Made by a program: the position numbers and the translations under genes. Below, one piece after another: positions 48,430 through 60,202 of a DNA stretch of 64,000 nucleotides (position 1 is its first letter; each line of letters opens with the position of its first letter). The stretch lies in contig OY987242.1 of assembly GCA_963920765.1 (NCBI GenBank), forward strand, positions 8,334,789 through 8,398,788, read 5' to 3'. The notes under the pieces are model-generated. The model was not told the origin of the DNA. It saw only the letters and a program-made list of their open reading frames with translations, and ran no database searches. The DNA is from Ulota crispa (taxonomy: Eukaryota; Streptophyta; Bryopsida; Orthotrichales; Orthotrichaceae).

Positions 48430-48578
48430 AACACCATGTTAAGAGAATTGGGAAAAAAATGCAATTTTTAGATTTTTGGAGTTTAGTCTTTAAGGTAAAT
48501 TTAATGAATCTTCTTAAAAAAATAAAAAATCCAAAAGTCCCAAAATTGCATTTTTTCCCAAATTTTTAGTATGGTGTT
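48430..48578. mobile_element. AACACCAT-family MITE, short 149-bp copy
   Basis: Starts AACACCATGTTAAGAGAATT and ends in the complementary ATGGTGTT. The arms include GGGAAAAAAATGCAATTTT and its complement, leaving little loop. Its last two bases overlap the TTAA that starts the next element. Confidence 0.65.
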
Positions 48579-49423
48579 AACTCCTAAGCTTCCAAGACAA
48601 AACATGAGTTCTTTGGCCTTCCCAAGGGTGTGTCCCGATCAAGTGGCATTGCTTCCTTGTAAATCGGATTCGGCCCACTTCATCATTGGGAACTGGGAAT
48701 AGCTTGATTTTGGTTCAAATGAACAATTTTGGTGAACAATCCACCTTAAGAGTTGCAACTTTATAGCAATCAAAAGCTTGTTGACCGGCCGGGTGAAAGC
48801 ATGTTTTGGGGGAGGGGTTCATTTTGGCGGATTGCCGCTTTTGGAAAACAAGCCGGTTGGACCTGTGATTTTGTGGAGGCATTGAACTTTGAGGCATTTG
48901 TGGCTCATTAAATTTGCAGTACTTACAGATGTGGTAGTGATTTTCTGCGTAGCAATCACCTTTGGATGGTTTAGGCGCTAACCAATGAGGAGATTGGGAG
49001 GGGTTCATGAACCACTTGACACGTCCTTGCATAGCCCGACCAAGTCTGTGTATACTCTTGCAGCCAAAAACTACTCCCACGCACCGTGCTCCAGCTTGGA
49101 ATGAAATTGCACTCCCAGGTCCATGTAACCAGCGGAGCAATTAGCGGCAACAACCTCCCACTGGCGGCTACCGGTAGTCCCGGTCCACGTGCACTCCTAA
49201 AAAACTTGGAAAAGGGATTTCTTGTGTTTCCCACTCCTGAAAGCCAATCCCACATGGCGAGGTACAGTAATCAACACCCCAAGACCCACTCAGGAGAGTA
49301 ACTACCCTGTACCCTAATCCCCTCATTATTTTTATATGAAAGTACATTCAAGATCTGGCTTGTAAATTGCTTTTTCCAATTTTGGGCGCCCCATTTTTTG
49401 CATGAGGGGCGCTTAGGGATTAA
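48577..49423. mobile_element. TTAA-flanked element with GC-richer cargo
   Basis: Starts TTAACTCCTAAGCTTCCAAG and ends GCGCTTAGGGATTAA, 847 bp. Unlike the other elements its interior is GC-richer. It holds overlapping minus-strand frames (48715-49140, 141 codons; 48971-49255, 94 codons) with no recognisable domain. It may have captured foreign sequence. Confidence 0.6.
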
Positions 49424-50422
49424 GGACTTTTATGCTTCAAGAATAGTTTTTGCACAATTTTAGACTAAAATTACCTTTGTTGACACCATTCTTGGTACCA
49501 CTTGTGCACATACCAGCCATGATCACATTGTTTTGAGTCATTCTCTTCACAATGTCATACATATTACACCAATTAAACCAAAGAGAAGGGACATGCTTAG
49601 ATCAAAATGTATTCCATGTTACCAATAGCAAAACCTATGTTGTCACATTAAAAAAGTTGCATATACAATAATTGCATTAATATGGTATAATGCATTACTT
49701 GTAAAAGTGTTAATAAAGTATTTAGCATCTTTAGTAACTTAATACAACTATAAGAGTAGAACATCATCAAAATACGTTGTTGATACTTCATAAACATTAG
49801 ATATTTTTTACTCCAGGTTTATGCTATTGTTGCAAATTGTTTGTCATAAAGTCCAAGTCTTATGCGATCAATCCAAAATTCAACAAAATCTCATTATTTT
49901 TGTTAAAATGTCACATTTAAGCACAAGAAAATAAACAGTGTGTACTTGTGAAAACGGTCGGTTGAAAATGGGAAAGGTTGTATTTTAGCTGATGAAATTA
50001 AAACTTCTCCCCAAACGCTGCCCCAAAGATACATTTTTTTCCACATTTATTCAAACTTTGTTTAGTTACCTAATCTAAAACTGCTAAAAATTTCATATTT
50101 TCTTTTGGAACAATTTATATCTTACAACTATCCTCAAAAACATTTATAACCTGAAATAACATAGAAAAAATCTAAGTGAATTTTTTAAAAATTTAATCTT
50201 TGTAGAACTAATAGCTATCACAAAACACTTCCAAGAGCTTATTGAGTTTTAATTTTTGGATAAAATTGTGATGAGCAACTTGGTACAAGTGATGTAATTG
50301 TTAAACTCATGTTAAGAAAACCTGATCAAAATAATTTAAAATTAAAGGCACAAATCCTTTGATTATGACTACAAGAGGGCAAAATTGCATGTTCAACATC
50401 TTTTGGGGAATTCAATGTGACT
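49424..50422. other. Intergenic AT-rich stretch
   Basis: Nothing supported: no gene, complete repeat or RNA gene. Confidence 0.4.
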
Positions 50423-51550
50423 TACACCCTGAAGGACCAAGCACATTTTTTTTCAAAAACATTCAAAACTGTCAATTATAATGTTTTGATCCAAAAACAA
50501 TCTTTTTCAAAAAAAAATCAAATCTAACCTTAGGATCTTGTAGTAGACTCATTAAAGAACATACCATGAGAATTTTGTGAAGTTTGACCGTACGGGTCGA
50601 GAGATATGATCATGTAAAGGTAGTGCATAAAGTTTTTTTACCCTTGCCCAGAATTTTTAGGTGCTTTTGACCACATGTGGTTAACAATTTTTGCACTACA
50701 AGTGCTGAAGAGATTTATCTAACATGCTCTAAATTATGTTAGGCATATCTCTCCAAGTTTTTGTGATCAACCAAGACATGAAACACACCCTCCATGGCCT
50801 TGCATTGCAAACATGTGCTTGAAATTCACACTACATTGAGGTTTTTTGCCAACCTGGTTTCCTAAAAATATATTAAAGAATATAAAAATCCAAACAGTGG
50901 ATTGGAAGATTTTAGCTTCATTGACAATCTCAAGAAAGAAAACTGGGAAAAAACTAAATTTCTTAGAGCTATTGCAATTGAAAAGTTATAACCCCTAAAT
51001 GGCCCAAAAGCCCTTTGCGGCTGTATATACAATCGTATGTACATACGTATTTGAGTTGCTTTGAGGGCTTTCAAAAAAAAAATAATGTACCCACTATCAT
51101 ACAACCTTTCAACATGTATGGTTGTAACACTTAATTTCCAATTAATTCAAACTTCTAAATATTGGTTGCAAAAGTATTTGGTACCGTAGCTCCAAAGCCC
51201 AAGGGCCCTTCAAGGGCTAATGTATTTATCAAATACAAGAATGCATTTATTTAGTACACTATTGCTTTGGATAAATTCCATTGAGGGGCATCCCTTCACT
51301 AGTTTCCCTTGGGAGAAGTCAACAAAAAACAGCATGCCCAAGTTGCCCCTCCAACTAAAACTCACATGTTTACCCTTATAATTTTTGAATCATAAATTAA
51401 AATTCAATAAAAATTATTCTCCCATATAACTCTTGCAAAAATTTACCTTTGGAGAAAAATTAATAGAATTTGGTCATAAATTGTAGTAGCATGACCCTAA
51501 CCAATATCCCATTTGTCCCCCTTAGGGACAAGTGGTCCTTTAGGGGTTAA
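50423..51550. mobile_element. TTAA-flanked element hosting another TTAA element
   Basis: The left end (CACCCTGAAGGACCAAGC, TTAA decayed to TACA) and right end GTGGTCCTTTAGGGGTTAA give 1128 bp, including the nested 233-bp element at 50988-51220. Left interior motifs resemble the 920-bp type. Confidence 0.58.
50988..51220. mobile_element. TTAA-type MITE, 235-bp type, nested copy
   Basis: Starts ATAACCCCTAAATGGCCC and ends GGGCCCTTCAAGGGCTAA, with both TTAA sites changed by one base. The length and the CCCTTTGCGGC block match the pair at 18471-18937. Confidence 0.68.
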
Positions 51551-53884
51551 GAAGACTGGCAAGTTTACTTATTTACTGTTGTGTTGAGTTTACTTAAGTT
51601 AAAAAAAAATGTCAACATTTGATGTTGAACTTAAAAATGTTCATCAAGCTTGTAATGTCTTTTGAGATTTAAGTTTAACCCCTTAAGTTCCTGGACTATA
51701 CATGGTATTACATGCTGTACGTGTTCAGTTATAAAGACTGAGATAAATTTTGTTTTAGGGATTCAACCATGGGATCTAGATTTGGACTAATATAAGAACG
51801 TGTGGGTTCTCTTTAGAATGCTCATCACACAAGTTGCAAGAATATATCTTCTGAAGTGGAGAGAAGAAGTTTAACTTGTGTATTTCTTGATACCTCAAGT
51901 AGGGTTAACCTGCTACAAAATACTCTTAGATTAAGAGTACAGTATTAACAGGGCCTAAAATTTCGTTTTTGGAATTTGTGTTGTGTTATTACTATGTTGG
52001 AAAGCTATCAGTGAGCCAAGATCTGCAAAATTATGTTATTTATTCTTAAGAAGAATTTAGGTAGAAAAGAAGAAGTGAGCAAAAAAAAATCTAAATTGCA
52101 AGAAACCTAAAAATAAAACTCAAGAGTCTCAAACTCAAAATGCTCAAGCCGACTTGCAACCTTGTTTTGGTGAGCAGTCTAAACTGTATACAATTTTTTC
52201 CATCTTTTGCAAAAAGGCTTTATTAAATTGAAGATAATTTGAAATGCTCAAACTTTTTTATGATTGAGATTTGAAAAAAACTTGAATTTGAGTAATTTAT
52301 GGTTGATTTGTTGATAATCTAATAAAAACTTGTCATGTTTACAGCTTGGACCATGATTGATAAACATTGAGAATATTCCACTTAAATGTACCACACTCTT
52401 TAGGTTTTCATAACGTACAAATGTGTTTATGTCTATTAGATGTTGAAATTACAACCTTAAAGCCTTTGATGACAGCCTAAATATTTACACGAATGGCTAG
52501 TGATTCAAACTAAACCAACAATCACATTTCATCCAATCCCTTCACTCAAGTTTCAAAACACGATTCCTGTTCCATTTGCCACTGATGTTTGGTACCCCTT
52601 TTCTTGCCATCCTACTAATTATCTATTCGAAATATTTAAAAAGATATGGATCTTTCATAAATTCACAAAACTAAAAGAAATTCAACAACTCAATTCAAAG
52701 AATATGTATCATATAATTGGCAATTAGAGATGATAGATTTACCCAAACTTCTTGCACAATAGTGACAGCCAGGTTCGTTTGTGCTAGTAAAAAAACATCA
52801 ATTTGTGGGGTGCACAAATGAGGGAATAGTTTAGAAAACTTGTTGGTGATAGGCTAAACAGGTTACCAAACAAAAATTGAGTGTTTAAACATAAAGTAAA
52901 CGGATTGGAAAGCCCAACTTTCACTCTACTTTTCCAAGGGTAGAAGCCGTAGAACTAAGTTAAAATCATTAAAATCGACATTGTCTCTCCTCCGGTCCTC
53001 CCGAAAGAAACGCCAACCTAAACAGTCGTACTGCATTCAAAAAACCAAAAGCAAGGACGACCGTTGAGGGTTTAGGGCTTGGTCCTTTCAGCGAAATATC
53101 AAAGTAGGATCATGCTGAAGCAGACCGGAGACTCAAAACTTCAAATGTACGACACCATTCCCGATCGATTTCAAAACAGGATATAACCTGGAGCTCCGCC
53201 ATTTTGAAAGTGAACGTCTAGCCATCGATCTCTCAATCCAAAGTTTCAACTAATGCACAGCAGTATTCCAATTCTTCTCGCACAGCACATCACCAACGCC
53301 AAGCAACGACTCGCATTAATTTCGTCCAAACAAAAGCCTAGCAGCACCTTCCGATCGTCACCTCTCTTCTTCTGCAGCGTCCCAGTCAATCCTGAAATTA
53401 CTACGGTACTCCTGTATTATTAACCACACCCATACGACCATGGCACGATTATTCACCCGTTCCCAACTGCCGGAGCACCGAACCTTACCTGGAACTCTTC
53501 TGCAACGAGCAAAGGCTTTTGCAATCCACCAAGGACTGGACTCACATGGTTTCAACGACATCCATCTTTGGGAAACGAGACTCGGTTGAGCCACCTGGGG
53601 ACCGAAGCAAATCAAGTGGGTACTGCTCAAATTATACCGCAAAAGAAAGGCTTGTTCCATTACGTGTCATATTCAAATGGCATCGCAAATGACAACAGAG
53701 TACAACATCACACATCCATTAAACGAAGACTCCAGCAAGAAGCTCGGATTTTTTACTCGTCTAGCTATTTCTAGGCTCTACTGCTGCTCCAGAATCTATC
53801 ACATATTGCTACAGATCTGCAGTGCACCCCTGTGACCGACGCGACGCACGAGTGTACGTTGGAAGCTTAGAATGTTCATTGGAA
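51551..53884. other. Intergenic, 3' of the VOC gene
   Basis: AT-rich to about 52950, then GC-richer toward the VOC gene. The 100-codon frame at 53358-53660 (minus) has no recognisable domain. The right end presumably includes the VOC 3' UTR. Confidence 0.4.
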
Positions 53885-54307
53885 TCAGGCGTTGGGACAT
53901 TCGGGCACGAACTTGTGCGTCGCAAGCCACCAAGTGTTGCCCGCGGAATCCTTGACAGCGCTCGTGCGATCCCCGTACCACTCGTCCTTGGGCGCCTCCA
54001 CCGACTCCGCGCCCTTCTGCAACGCCACCTCGTACGTCTTGTCCACGTCCTCCACATACACGAACAGCCACACCGGCGCCGCCGAATGCTTCTCGTCCGC
54101 GTCCTGCACCATCACCACCGTGTCCCCGATGCGGATGCTGGCGTTCTTCACGCCTGGTTTGCCCTCGTTGGGAATGTTCCACATGATCGTGGCATTGAGC
54201 ACCTCCGTCGCGAAGTCGACCACCTTCTGGGCGCCGGCGGAGACCAGGAAGGACGTCACTGTGGTGTGGGTGTCTCTCTGCCAGCTCGTCGCCATGGTCT
54301 TCGCCAT
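53885..54307 (-). CDS. VOC / glyoxalase-fold protein, PhnB-like
   Basis: A single exon from the ATG at 54307 to the stop at 53887-53885, 140 aa. It has the beta-alpha-beta-beta-beta pattern of vicinal-oxygen-chelate domains: VTSFLVSAGAQKVVDFATEV (17-36) as the first strand-helix, WLFVYVEDVDKTYEVALQKG (80-99) as the second, and DRTSAVKDSAGNTWWLATH (113-131) as the family C-terminal signature. The ending TWWLATH matches plant glyoxalase I-like/PhnB-like proteins. The substrate is unknown, and metal ligands cannot be assigned with confidence, so lactoylglutathione lyase activity should not be assumed. There is no signal peptide; probably cytosolic. Longer antisense and shifted frames over the gene are shadows of its GC-rich codons. 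An upstream non-coding or short exon is possible. Confidence 0.85.
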   Translation of the reverse strand: MAKTMATSWQRDTHTTVTSFLVSAGAQKVVDFATEVLNATIMWNIPNEGKPGVKNASIRIGDTVVMVQDADEKHSAAPVWLFVYVEDVDKTYEVALQKGAESVEAPKDEWYGDRTSAVKDSAGNTWWLATHKFVPECPNA

Positions 54308-55283
54308 CGCTGATCGAGTGAAAGCAAGCTGGCAGCTCGGACTGGGTATGATACGTACCTCGATCAGTCAATTGATCGGTGCTAAAAGCAAATTCTCTAA
54401 CTTGGACTCAGGCGAATTCTGTGCTCTCAAGCTTGCTAGAAAACAGGGGATGGAATGTTGAGCAATCGGCAGTGGATCAACATTTATTGAACTGGAAAAC
54501 TTCCCAGTGAAGCTTGTGCCTCGACTATTCTTAGATCACTACAGTAGTAGACTAGTAGAGTATTATCTATTGTTGCTCGCACTGCGAACGCGCCGCCATC
54601 TGTGGTGGATGTGCAGATGTATATTTATTTAGCCGCACACTGGAAACAATCCGGAGGTGAAGGACCACTTCGATCTTTCCAGGATTCCTTCTTGTCCATC
54701 TTTCCCTAATCCCTTCTTTTACTTCAAGTGAACCTTGAGCTCAAAGTTTCAGGATTTTCCATCTGAGGAAATCACTGGAATTTAGAAATTCACCGCGTTA
54801 GGTTGAACTTAGAAAATTTGAATTAATCTAAATTCAAAGACCCGCATTTAGTGTTTTACGGTTAGGGTTGAATTAGGTGAATATGAATAACGCTGTTTTT
54901 CTTGTTAGTGAAAAAACGAAACCTCGCCGCCCTGGGGGTTTACAGTACTGGAAAGACTAGGTTCGGGGAAAGGTGGAGGCGGGCTAAGCGTTTACTGCAA
55001 AAAAAACTCGCCTCCAGATTGTTAGCGCACGGCGAAGCAATTCAACTGTGAGTCTAGAGGCTAAAGGTATGTTCACACTTGGTGTTAAGAGGGGTATTAG
55101 CAAAGGAAAATTAGATGTATTTGGACATAATTTTAGACTGCATTCATATAGCGAATTTTCTCCTAATATCAAGTGTGAACATATCCTAACTCATGGGCGT
55201 CACTATAATGGCCATGAGATTTGGAGATATGACATGTTTTAGACAACCTGGTTATTTCACCCTTCTCTTTTTTATATATTAGC
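54308..55283. other. Region upstream of the VOC gene
   Basis: Likely includes its promoter; no element was fixed. No further gene or complete transposon was seen. Confidence 0.4.
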
Positions 55284-56062
55284 TCAACCCCTAAAGGACC
55301 AAAGAGCCCAATATGGCCAAATAGGGTTTTTGGAGGTGTAAAAGTAGATAAAAAATGCATTGCATGCTCAAGTTTTGGTTTACCACTCAGGTCCAAATGG
55401 AGCTAAAAGTCCAACAAATCTTTTGGATTGGCTTGTTGTTCCTTGAAACCTCTAGATTTTGCACCCAAACATTTGAATTTACTATTGTTAATATTAAAAG
55501 TATTAGTGGGAGTGTATATAGACATTGTACATTACATTGTGGATGGAGGAACTTTGGATAGGATGGGTTGGAAGCTCACACTCCCTTATATAGGGGAGAA
55601 GGTTGGTGATGTGTCACTTTTTTTCTCTTGATTGGGCAAGGTTTTTGTAGCTCTAAGTAGTGAGCTAGTTAGATCCACTTACTTTGAAAGACCATGAGTT
55701 TTGGAGTTTTTTCCCATTTGAGGAGTTTTTTTTTTTTTCCATCAATTATAGCTAGACCTGTCTCATGAGATCAACCATTAGATAAATTTCTTTTCTGGGA
55801 AAAAATCACATCAAAGTCCAAAATCCATATTGTGAATTGCTAACCAAATTAACGAATATGAGATTCTTAACAATGGGGATTTTGCAAATTTACTTGGATT
55901 TGAAATTAGACTAGCCTTAAACTTTTGATTATTAGTTGGATATAGAATGATTGGTTTGGATTGAGTGAATACTTGTTCAACTTTTTAAAAATTGAGGGAA
56001 TGTGTTGAAGGTTCCATATTGGAGGTATGCTAAATTTTCTTAGCAAGACGCTTAGGGGTTAA
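55284..56062. mobile_element. TTAA-flanked element, 775-bp type, copy 2 (inverted twin)
   Basis: The left end CAACCCCTAAAGGACCAAAG (TTAA decayed to TCAA) and right end GCAAGACGCTTAGGGGTTAA give 779 bp, the reverse complement of 4175-4949 along its length (for example the blocks around GATGTGTCAC and CTTGATTGGGCAAGG). Confidence 0.83.
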
Positions 56063-56158
56063 CCAAGCAATATAATCCTATTTTTTCTGAAAGACTTAAT
56101 GAGGAATAGCTTTTTGAGAATCTTTGTTGATTTATGGAATTAATAGAGATCATATGAC

Positions 56159-56371
56159 TAAGGTAGGAGGCTCATGAATGGTGCATGTAAGGGTTGAAAC
56201 TGAATTTTGGGGAGGTGAAACTTCTTGAAACATTTTTCAGTAAATTTCCTTCTAAGACAAAAGGAATTGGCATCTAACCCAAGTTGTTTCATATTTTTTG
56301 GAGTTTTGTGGAATTAGTCATGAAAATTTGAAGTAGAAAGGCCATTGGGTGAAATGGTGCACCTCCTCAAA
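56159..56371. mobile_element. TAAGGTAGG-family MITE, truncated
   Basis: The left terminus TAAGGTAGGAGGC is intact. The interior matches 43810-44021 in inverted orientation (TTTTGGGGAGGTGAA block). The right end is lost or decayed near 56371, where the PIF-like element remnant begins. Confidence 0.55.
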
Positions 56372-56487
56372 TGTACTCCGTTTGTACATTATTTTGAAGA
56401 GGCCTCAAACTTTGATCTCCACCCATGCTCTTCAAAAAGATGGCCTTGCACTCCAACATGTCCCATAAATAATCATTTGACCATTTA

Positions 56488-56746
56488 TGTTACAAACTAG
56501 TTAGTAACAGCAGGACTTGATTGCGGTTACGACGGTTATGGTTAGTTGATCCTTCTCTTTCCTTTAAAAACCATGTGAAGAGGTTTGTTCCTCACGCAAC
56601 ATTTTGCTAATACAGACGTAATGATTTTGATACTACTTGTCTAATCTTTTAATGCTTGCCATGAGCAATTTATGAAATGAGACTCATAGAGTTTATGTTG
56701 GTTGATTTGGACGGAGTGTCAATCATGCAATTGTCAAACCTTGACA
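56488..56746 (+). repeat. 5' LTR, 259 bp
   Basis: Opens TGTTACAAACTAG and ends CTTGACA. A TATA-like TTTAAAAA at 56563-56570 would place transcription start near 56594, at the ACGCAACATT site complementary to the putative primer-binding site. In the 3' LTR the TATA-like stretch is changed by one base. Confidence 0.9.
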
Positions 56747-56747
56747 T

Positions 56748-56757
56748 AATGTTGCGT
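56748..56757 (+). promoter_or_regulatory. Putative self-priming primer-binding site
   Basis: AATGTTGCGT begins one base after the LTR and is the exact reverse complement of ACGCAACATT at 56594-56603. No TGG-starting match to a plant initiator-Met tRNA is present at this position. Compare the Tf1/sushi mode, where the folded 5' end of the RNA primes synthesis. Confidence 0.5.
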
Positions 56758-56928
56758 TATAGACAATCCACGCTTCGTTCATGGTTTGTGATTCTATTCC
56801 GGAAACTTTGTTCAGTATTCCCATGTGTATGTTGCTATGGGTCATCATATATGATATTAGAGTGTTTGTACTGATTCTTCTGCTAGTAGTTCAAAACAAG
56901 GCCAGGTGTACACCAATTTCACCATGGA

Positions 56929-58004
56929 TTGGGAAAGATAGGGAGGAGAATTAGGAGGACTCTCATTATAAGAGGGGTTGGATTAGAATGGGTCAATTTT
57001 ATTCAACAGCAGATTCAAACAGTGTTTCAAGCTGCAATTCCACATCTGATGCAAGAAATTTTGAACCGAGCGGTTGTGGAACCTCGACATGTGTCTCCCT
57101 CAACCTTAAATGATCAAGCATGACAAGAAACAAGAAGACATGATGAATTGGAATTTGGAGGTAGAGAGTCTAAAGTGGCAAATGCTGAAAAGTTTTCTGG
57201 CAAGAAAGGCAACAAGGTGTATCGATGGTTTGCACAACTTCACTTGATATTTCAAGGTAAGCCTCAAACATATAATTCTAATGTTGATAAAGTAGCCTAT
57301 GCCTTGTCATACATGACTGGAGCTGCACAAAATTGAGCTATGCTCCTCCTCCAAGCTCTCGATGAAGAACGCAAGCACGCATTATTGGTGGATTATAACG
57401 TATTTTGAGATTCAGTTATTAATGTTTATGGTGACCTTGACAAAAGAGGTAATGCTGAAGATTGCATTGGAAAGCTGCGACAAACAGGCTTTGTTGCATC
57501 ATATATTTCTACATTCAACAAGTATGAAGCGCAGATTGACTGGAATGAGTCTAGTTTGGTAGCGCAATTCTGAGGGGGGTTCAAAGACAAAATTTTTGAT
57601 TCGATGGCCACTATTGAAACTCAACTGCGTAGGTTTCATGAGTGGATGGCAATGGCGTCGCAGGTAGATGAAAGATTGTGGGGTAGGCTTCAAAATTGAC
57701 GATTGCAAATGGATTCTTCAACTTTCAAGAGCCCAACCATCCCTTCCCGAGATCCAGCAGGAAAATTTCAAGGTTGTTCAAGATCATCAGGCCTAGTACC
57801 AATGGAGCTCGGCGCAATTTGGATTCTTCCAGTTTTAGCCAAGACAGCAACAAAGAGGCTTGAATACCAGCGTCAAGGCAGATGTTGGGGTTGCGGAGAG
57901 CTAGGCCATGTGTGGGCTAAGTGTCCTACAAATCTTTCAAAACCATTATCATTATCAGCAACAATCAAAGGTGGTGACGGGGTTTTGAGAAAAAGGGGAG
58001 CCTG
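56929..58004 (+). pseudogene. gag remnant with zinc knuckle
   Basis: Fragments of a retroviral-type capsid: KFSGKKGNKVYRWFAQLHLI (near 57195-57255) and later VASYISTFNKYEAQIDW resemble the Ty3/gypsy gag core. The CX2CX4HX4C knuckle CWGCGELGHVWAKC lies at about 57888-57929. At least five stops interrupt the frame (for example just after 57120, 57334, 57408, 57570 and 57698), several of them TGA where Arg CGA would fit. Confidence 0.85.
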
Positions 58005-58073
58005 AGACTGAATGGAGTAGTTCAGTACCCGGGCACAATTCAACAGGCAGCTGCTACAATCCTGAAAGATATA

Positions 58074-58268
58074 ATGCTTGGAGGAATGGAGCATGGTCAA
58101 TCTAGGATGGAGGGTCAGGAGAATGAGCTAGAGCCACTCTACTTATGTGCGACCATTGATCTGAGGGTATATATAACATTGGATGCAGAAATCAACTCCT
58201 TGGCATCATTCACATTTGTGGATTCAGGAGCCACAAGAGTATTCATGCATCCAAAATTTGCTGAATAG
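58074..58268 (+). pseudogene. Retroviral-type aspartic protease remnant
   Basis: The active-site triad DSGA is in TFVDSGATRVFMHPKF near 58214-58261. A TAG stop at 58266-58268 ends the frame, and similarity continues beyond it to about 58500 (including an ILGTSWL-like block), so the domain is broken. Confidence 0.82.
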
Positions 58269-58876
58269 TGCAACGCTATTTTACATCCCAAATTGATACC
58301 GCAAGAAGTTAGAGTAATTGACGAGCAAGTGATCAGTTCTGGACTTATTACGCAAGAGGCTACCATTGAATTTGTTGTTGGAGATCATTGAGAGATATTA
58401 GTGGCGGATATTATAAACACTGCGCAATATCCATGCATATTAGGCACATCTTGGTTGATCCACCACAATCCAACAATTCATTGGGCTCAACGGAGTGTAT
58501 TGTTTGACTCTTCTTATTGCCGAGAGAATTGCATGAGACAGGGAATTGACGGCAAAAGTGAAGGTTATGGTTAGCGTTGTTCAGTTGGAGGTGGGATTAC
58601 TTCAACCACTTATAAGTCACAAGAAGAAGTTGAAGGAATGGCCGAGGAAGTCGGGCTATGGCAATCTGAGAGCTTGGGCACCATGAGTTGGACTGCGGCC
58701 AAAAAAGCAAAGGATTTGGATTTGGCTGCTTCAAAATTGATGTCACCTAAGCATGCATTAGTATCAGTGGCAACTTCCGCCATTCTGAAAAAGAGGCTGA
58801 AATCTACTCTCTTGAAATTTGAGAGTGCATTGATGCGGTTGATACCACAAGGTCCATAGGCATCTCTGTTCTGGTT

Positions 58877-59830
58877 GTGTACCATGATTTGCACAAAATT
58901 TTTAGCGAGGACGCATCAAATGAATTGTCAGACCAAAGCATGTCTGACATGAAGATTGAATTTAAAGAGGGCCAAGAGCCACGTAATATCGAGTTGCAAC
59001 CAATGTCTCTAGCAGAATTAGAGGAGCTTTGCGAGTATTTAGAGGAAAATCTAGGAAAATGATGGATTTGGAGGCCTAAGTCTCTTGTTTTGGCACCCAT
59101 TGTGTTTGCCCATAAAAAAGATGGCTCAATTAGGGTTTGCATAGATTATTGTAATTTTAACAAAGTAATTGTAAGAAATTGTTATCCTTTACCTCTTATA
59201 CCAAAGCTCACTGATCAATTAGTAGGGGTTAAAATATTTACTAAACTAGATGTATGGCAAGCATATCATCGAATACGTATGGCATCAGGTCATGAGCAAA
59301 AAATAGCTTTTAAAACTCAGTACGGCCTATTTGAGTATTTAGTGATGCCTTTTGGATTAATCAATGCCCCAACTCAATTTCAATCTTATATGCAAACCAT
59401 TTTTGGTGACGTTTTGGATATCTCAATGGTGATATATTTAGATGATATACTTATTTTTTCTAAGAATTTGGAAGAATATCAACAAGTGGTGCAAGAAATC
59501 TTACAACAACTCTAGAAACATGGGTTTTATGCCAAATAATCTAAATGTCAGTTCCACTGCCAACTTGTGGAATTCTTGGGAATGATTGTTTCAAATAAAG
59601 GATGAGAGATGTGTCAAAATAAGGTCCAAAGTATTAAAGATTGGCCCATCCCAAAAATGGTTAAAGAAGTTCAAGTCTTCTTTGGGTTTGCAAATTTCTA
59701 TCGTTGCTTTATATGTGATTATTCAAAAATTCCAATGCCTCTTACAACTTTAACGCGAAAGGATAAAGGATTTGAGTAGACGCTACAAGCGGACCAAGCA
59801 TTTAAAGAACTTCCATCTAAATTCCTTTAA
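58877..59830 (+). pseudogene. Reverse transcriptase remnant
   Basis: Conserved blocks in order: KKDGSIRVCIDYCNFNK, the catalytic first Asp in FTKLDVWQAYHRIR, FEYLVMPFGLINAPTQFQ, and the catalytic YLDD box near 59441-59452. Stops before 59065 and at about 59513 break it; the thumb/connection (VEFLGMIVSNKG to [10 protein letters not shown]) continues beyond with further stops. Confidence 0.9.
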
Positions 59831-59836
59831 GCACCG

Positions 59837-60136
59837 GTGTTACTCCATCCGAACTTTAACCAACATTTTGTGGTAGAGGCAGATGCATCTGATATTGTGA
59901 CAGGCGCAATTCTTTCACAACATGGGGAGGGTGGATACCTACATCCTTGTGCATTTAGGAGTTCTAAAATGTTGCCAGCAAAACAAAACTATGACATCTA
60001 CGATAAAGAACTTTTGAGTGTGGTTTTAGCATTCCAAGATTGGCAAGTTTACTTGGAAGAATCTCCGCATGAGATTTGGATAATTTTCGATCACAAAAAC
60101 TTGGAATATTTCTTCACCACCAAACAACTAAATTGA
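59837..60136 (+). pseudogene. RNase H remnant
   Basis: Matches the Ty3/gypsy RNase H: VVEADASDIVTGAILSQ with the first Asp, YDIYDKELLSVVLAF with the catalytic Glu, and FDHKNLEYF. It ends at a TGA, with similarity (WSEFLSAFNFDIQHRSGSLN) running on to the integrase. Confidence 0.88.
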
Positions 60137-60202
60137 CGTCAAGCCTGATGGTCTGAATTTTTATCAGCTTTTAATTTTGACATACAACATCGATCAGGTT
60201 CA

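Noticed and set aside
53799-54461. Frames of 163-190 codons over the VOC gene in other frames and on the other strand
   Set aside because: They are arginine/histidine-rich composition artefacts; only 53885-54307 (minus) matches a known fold.
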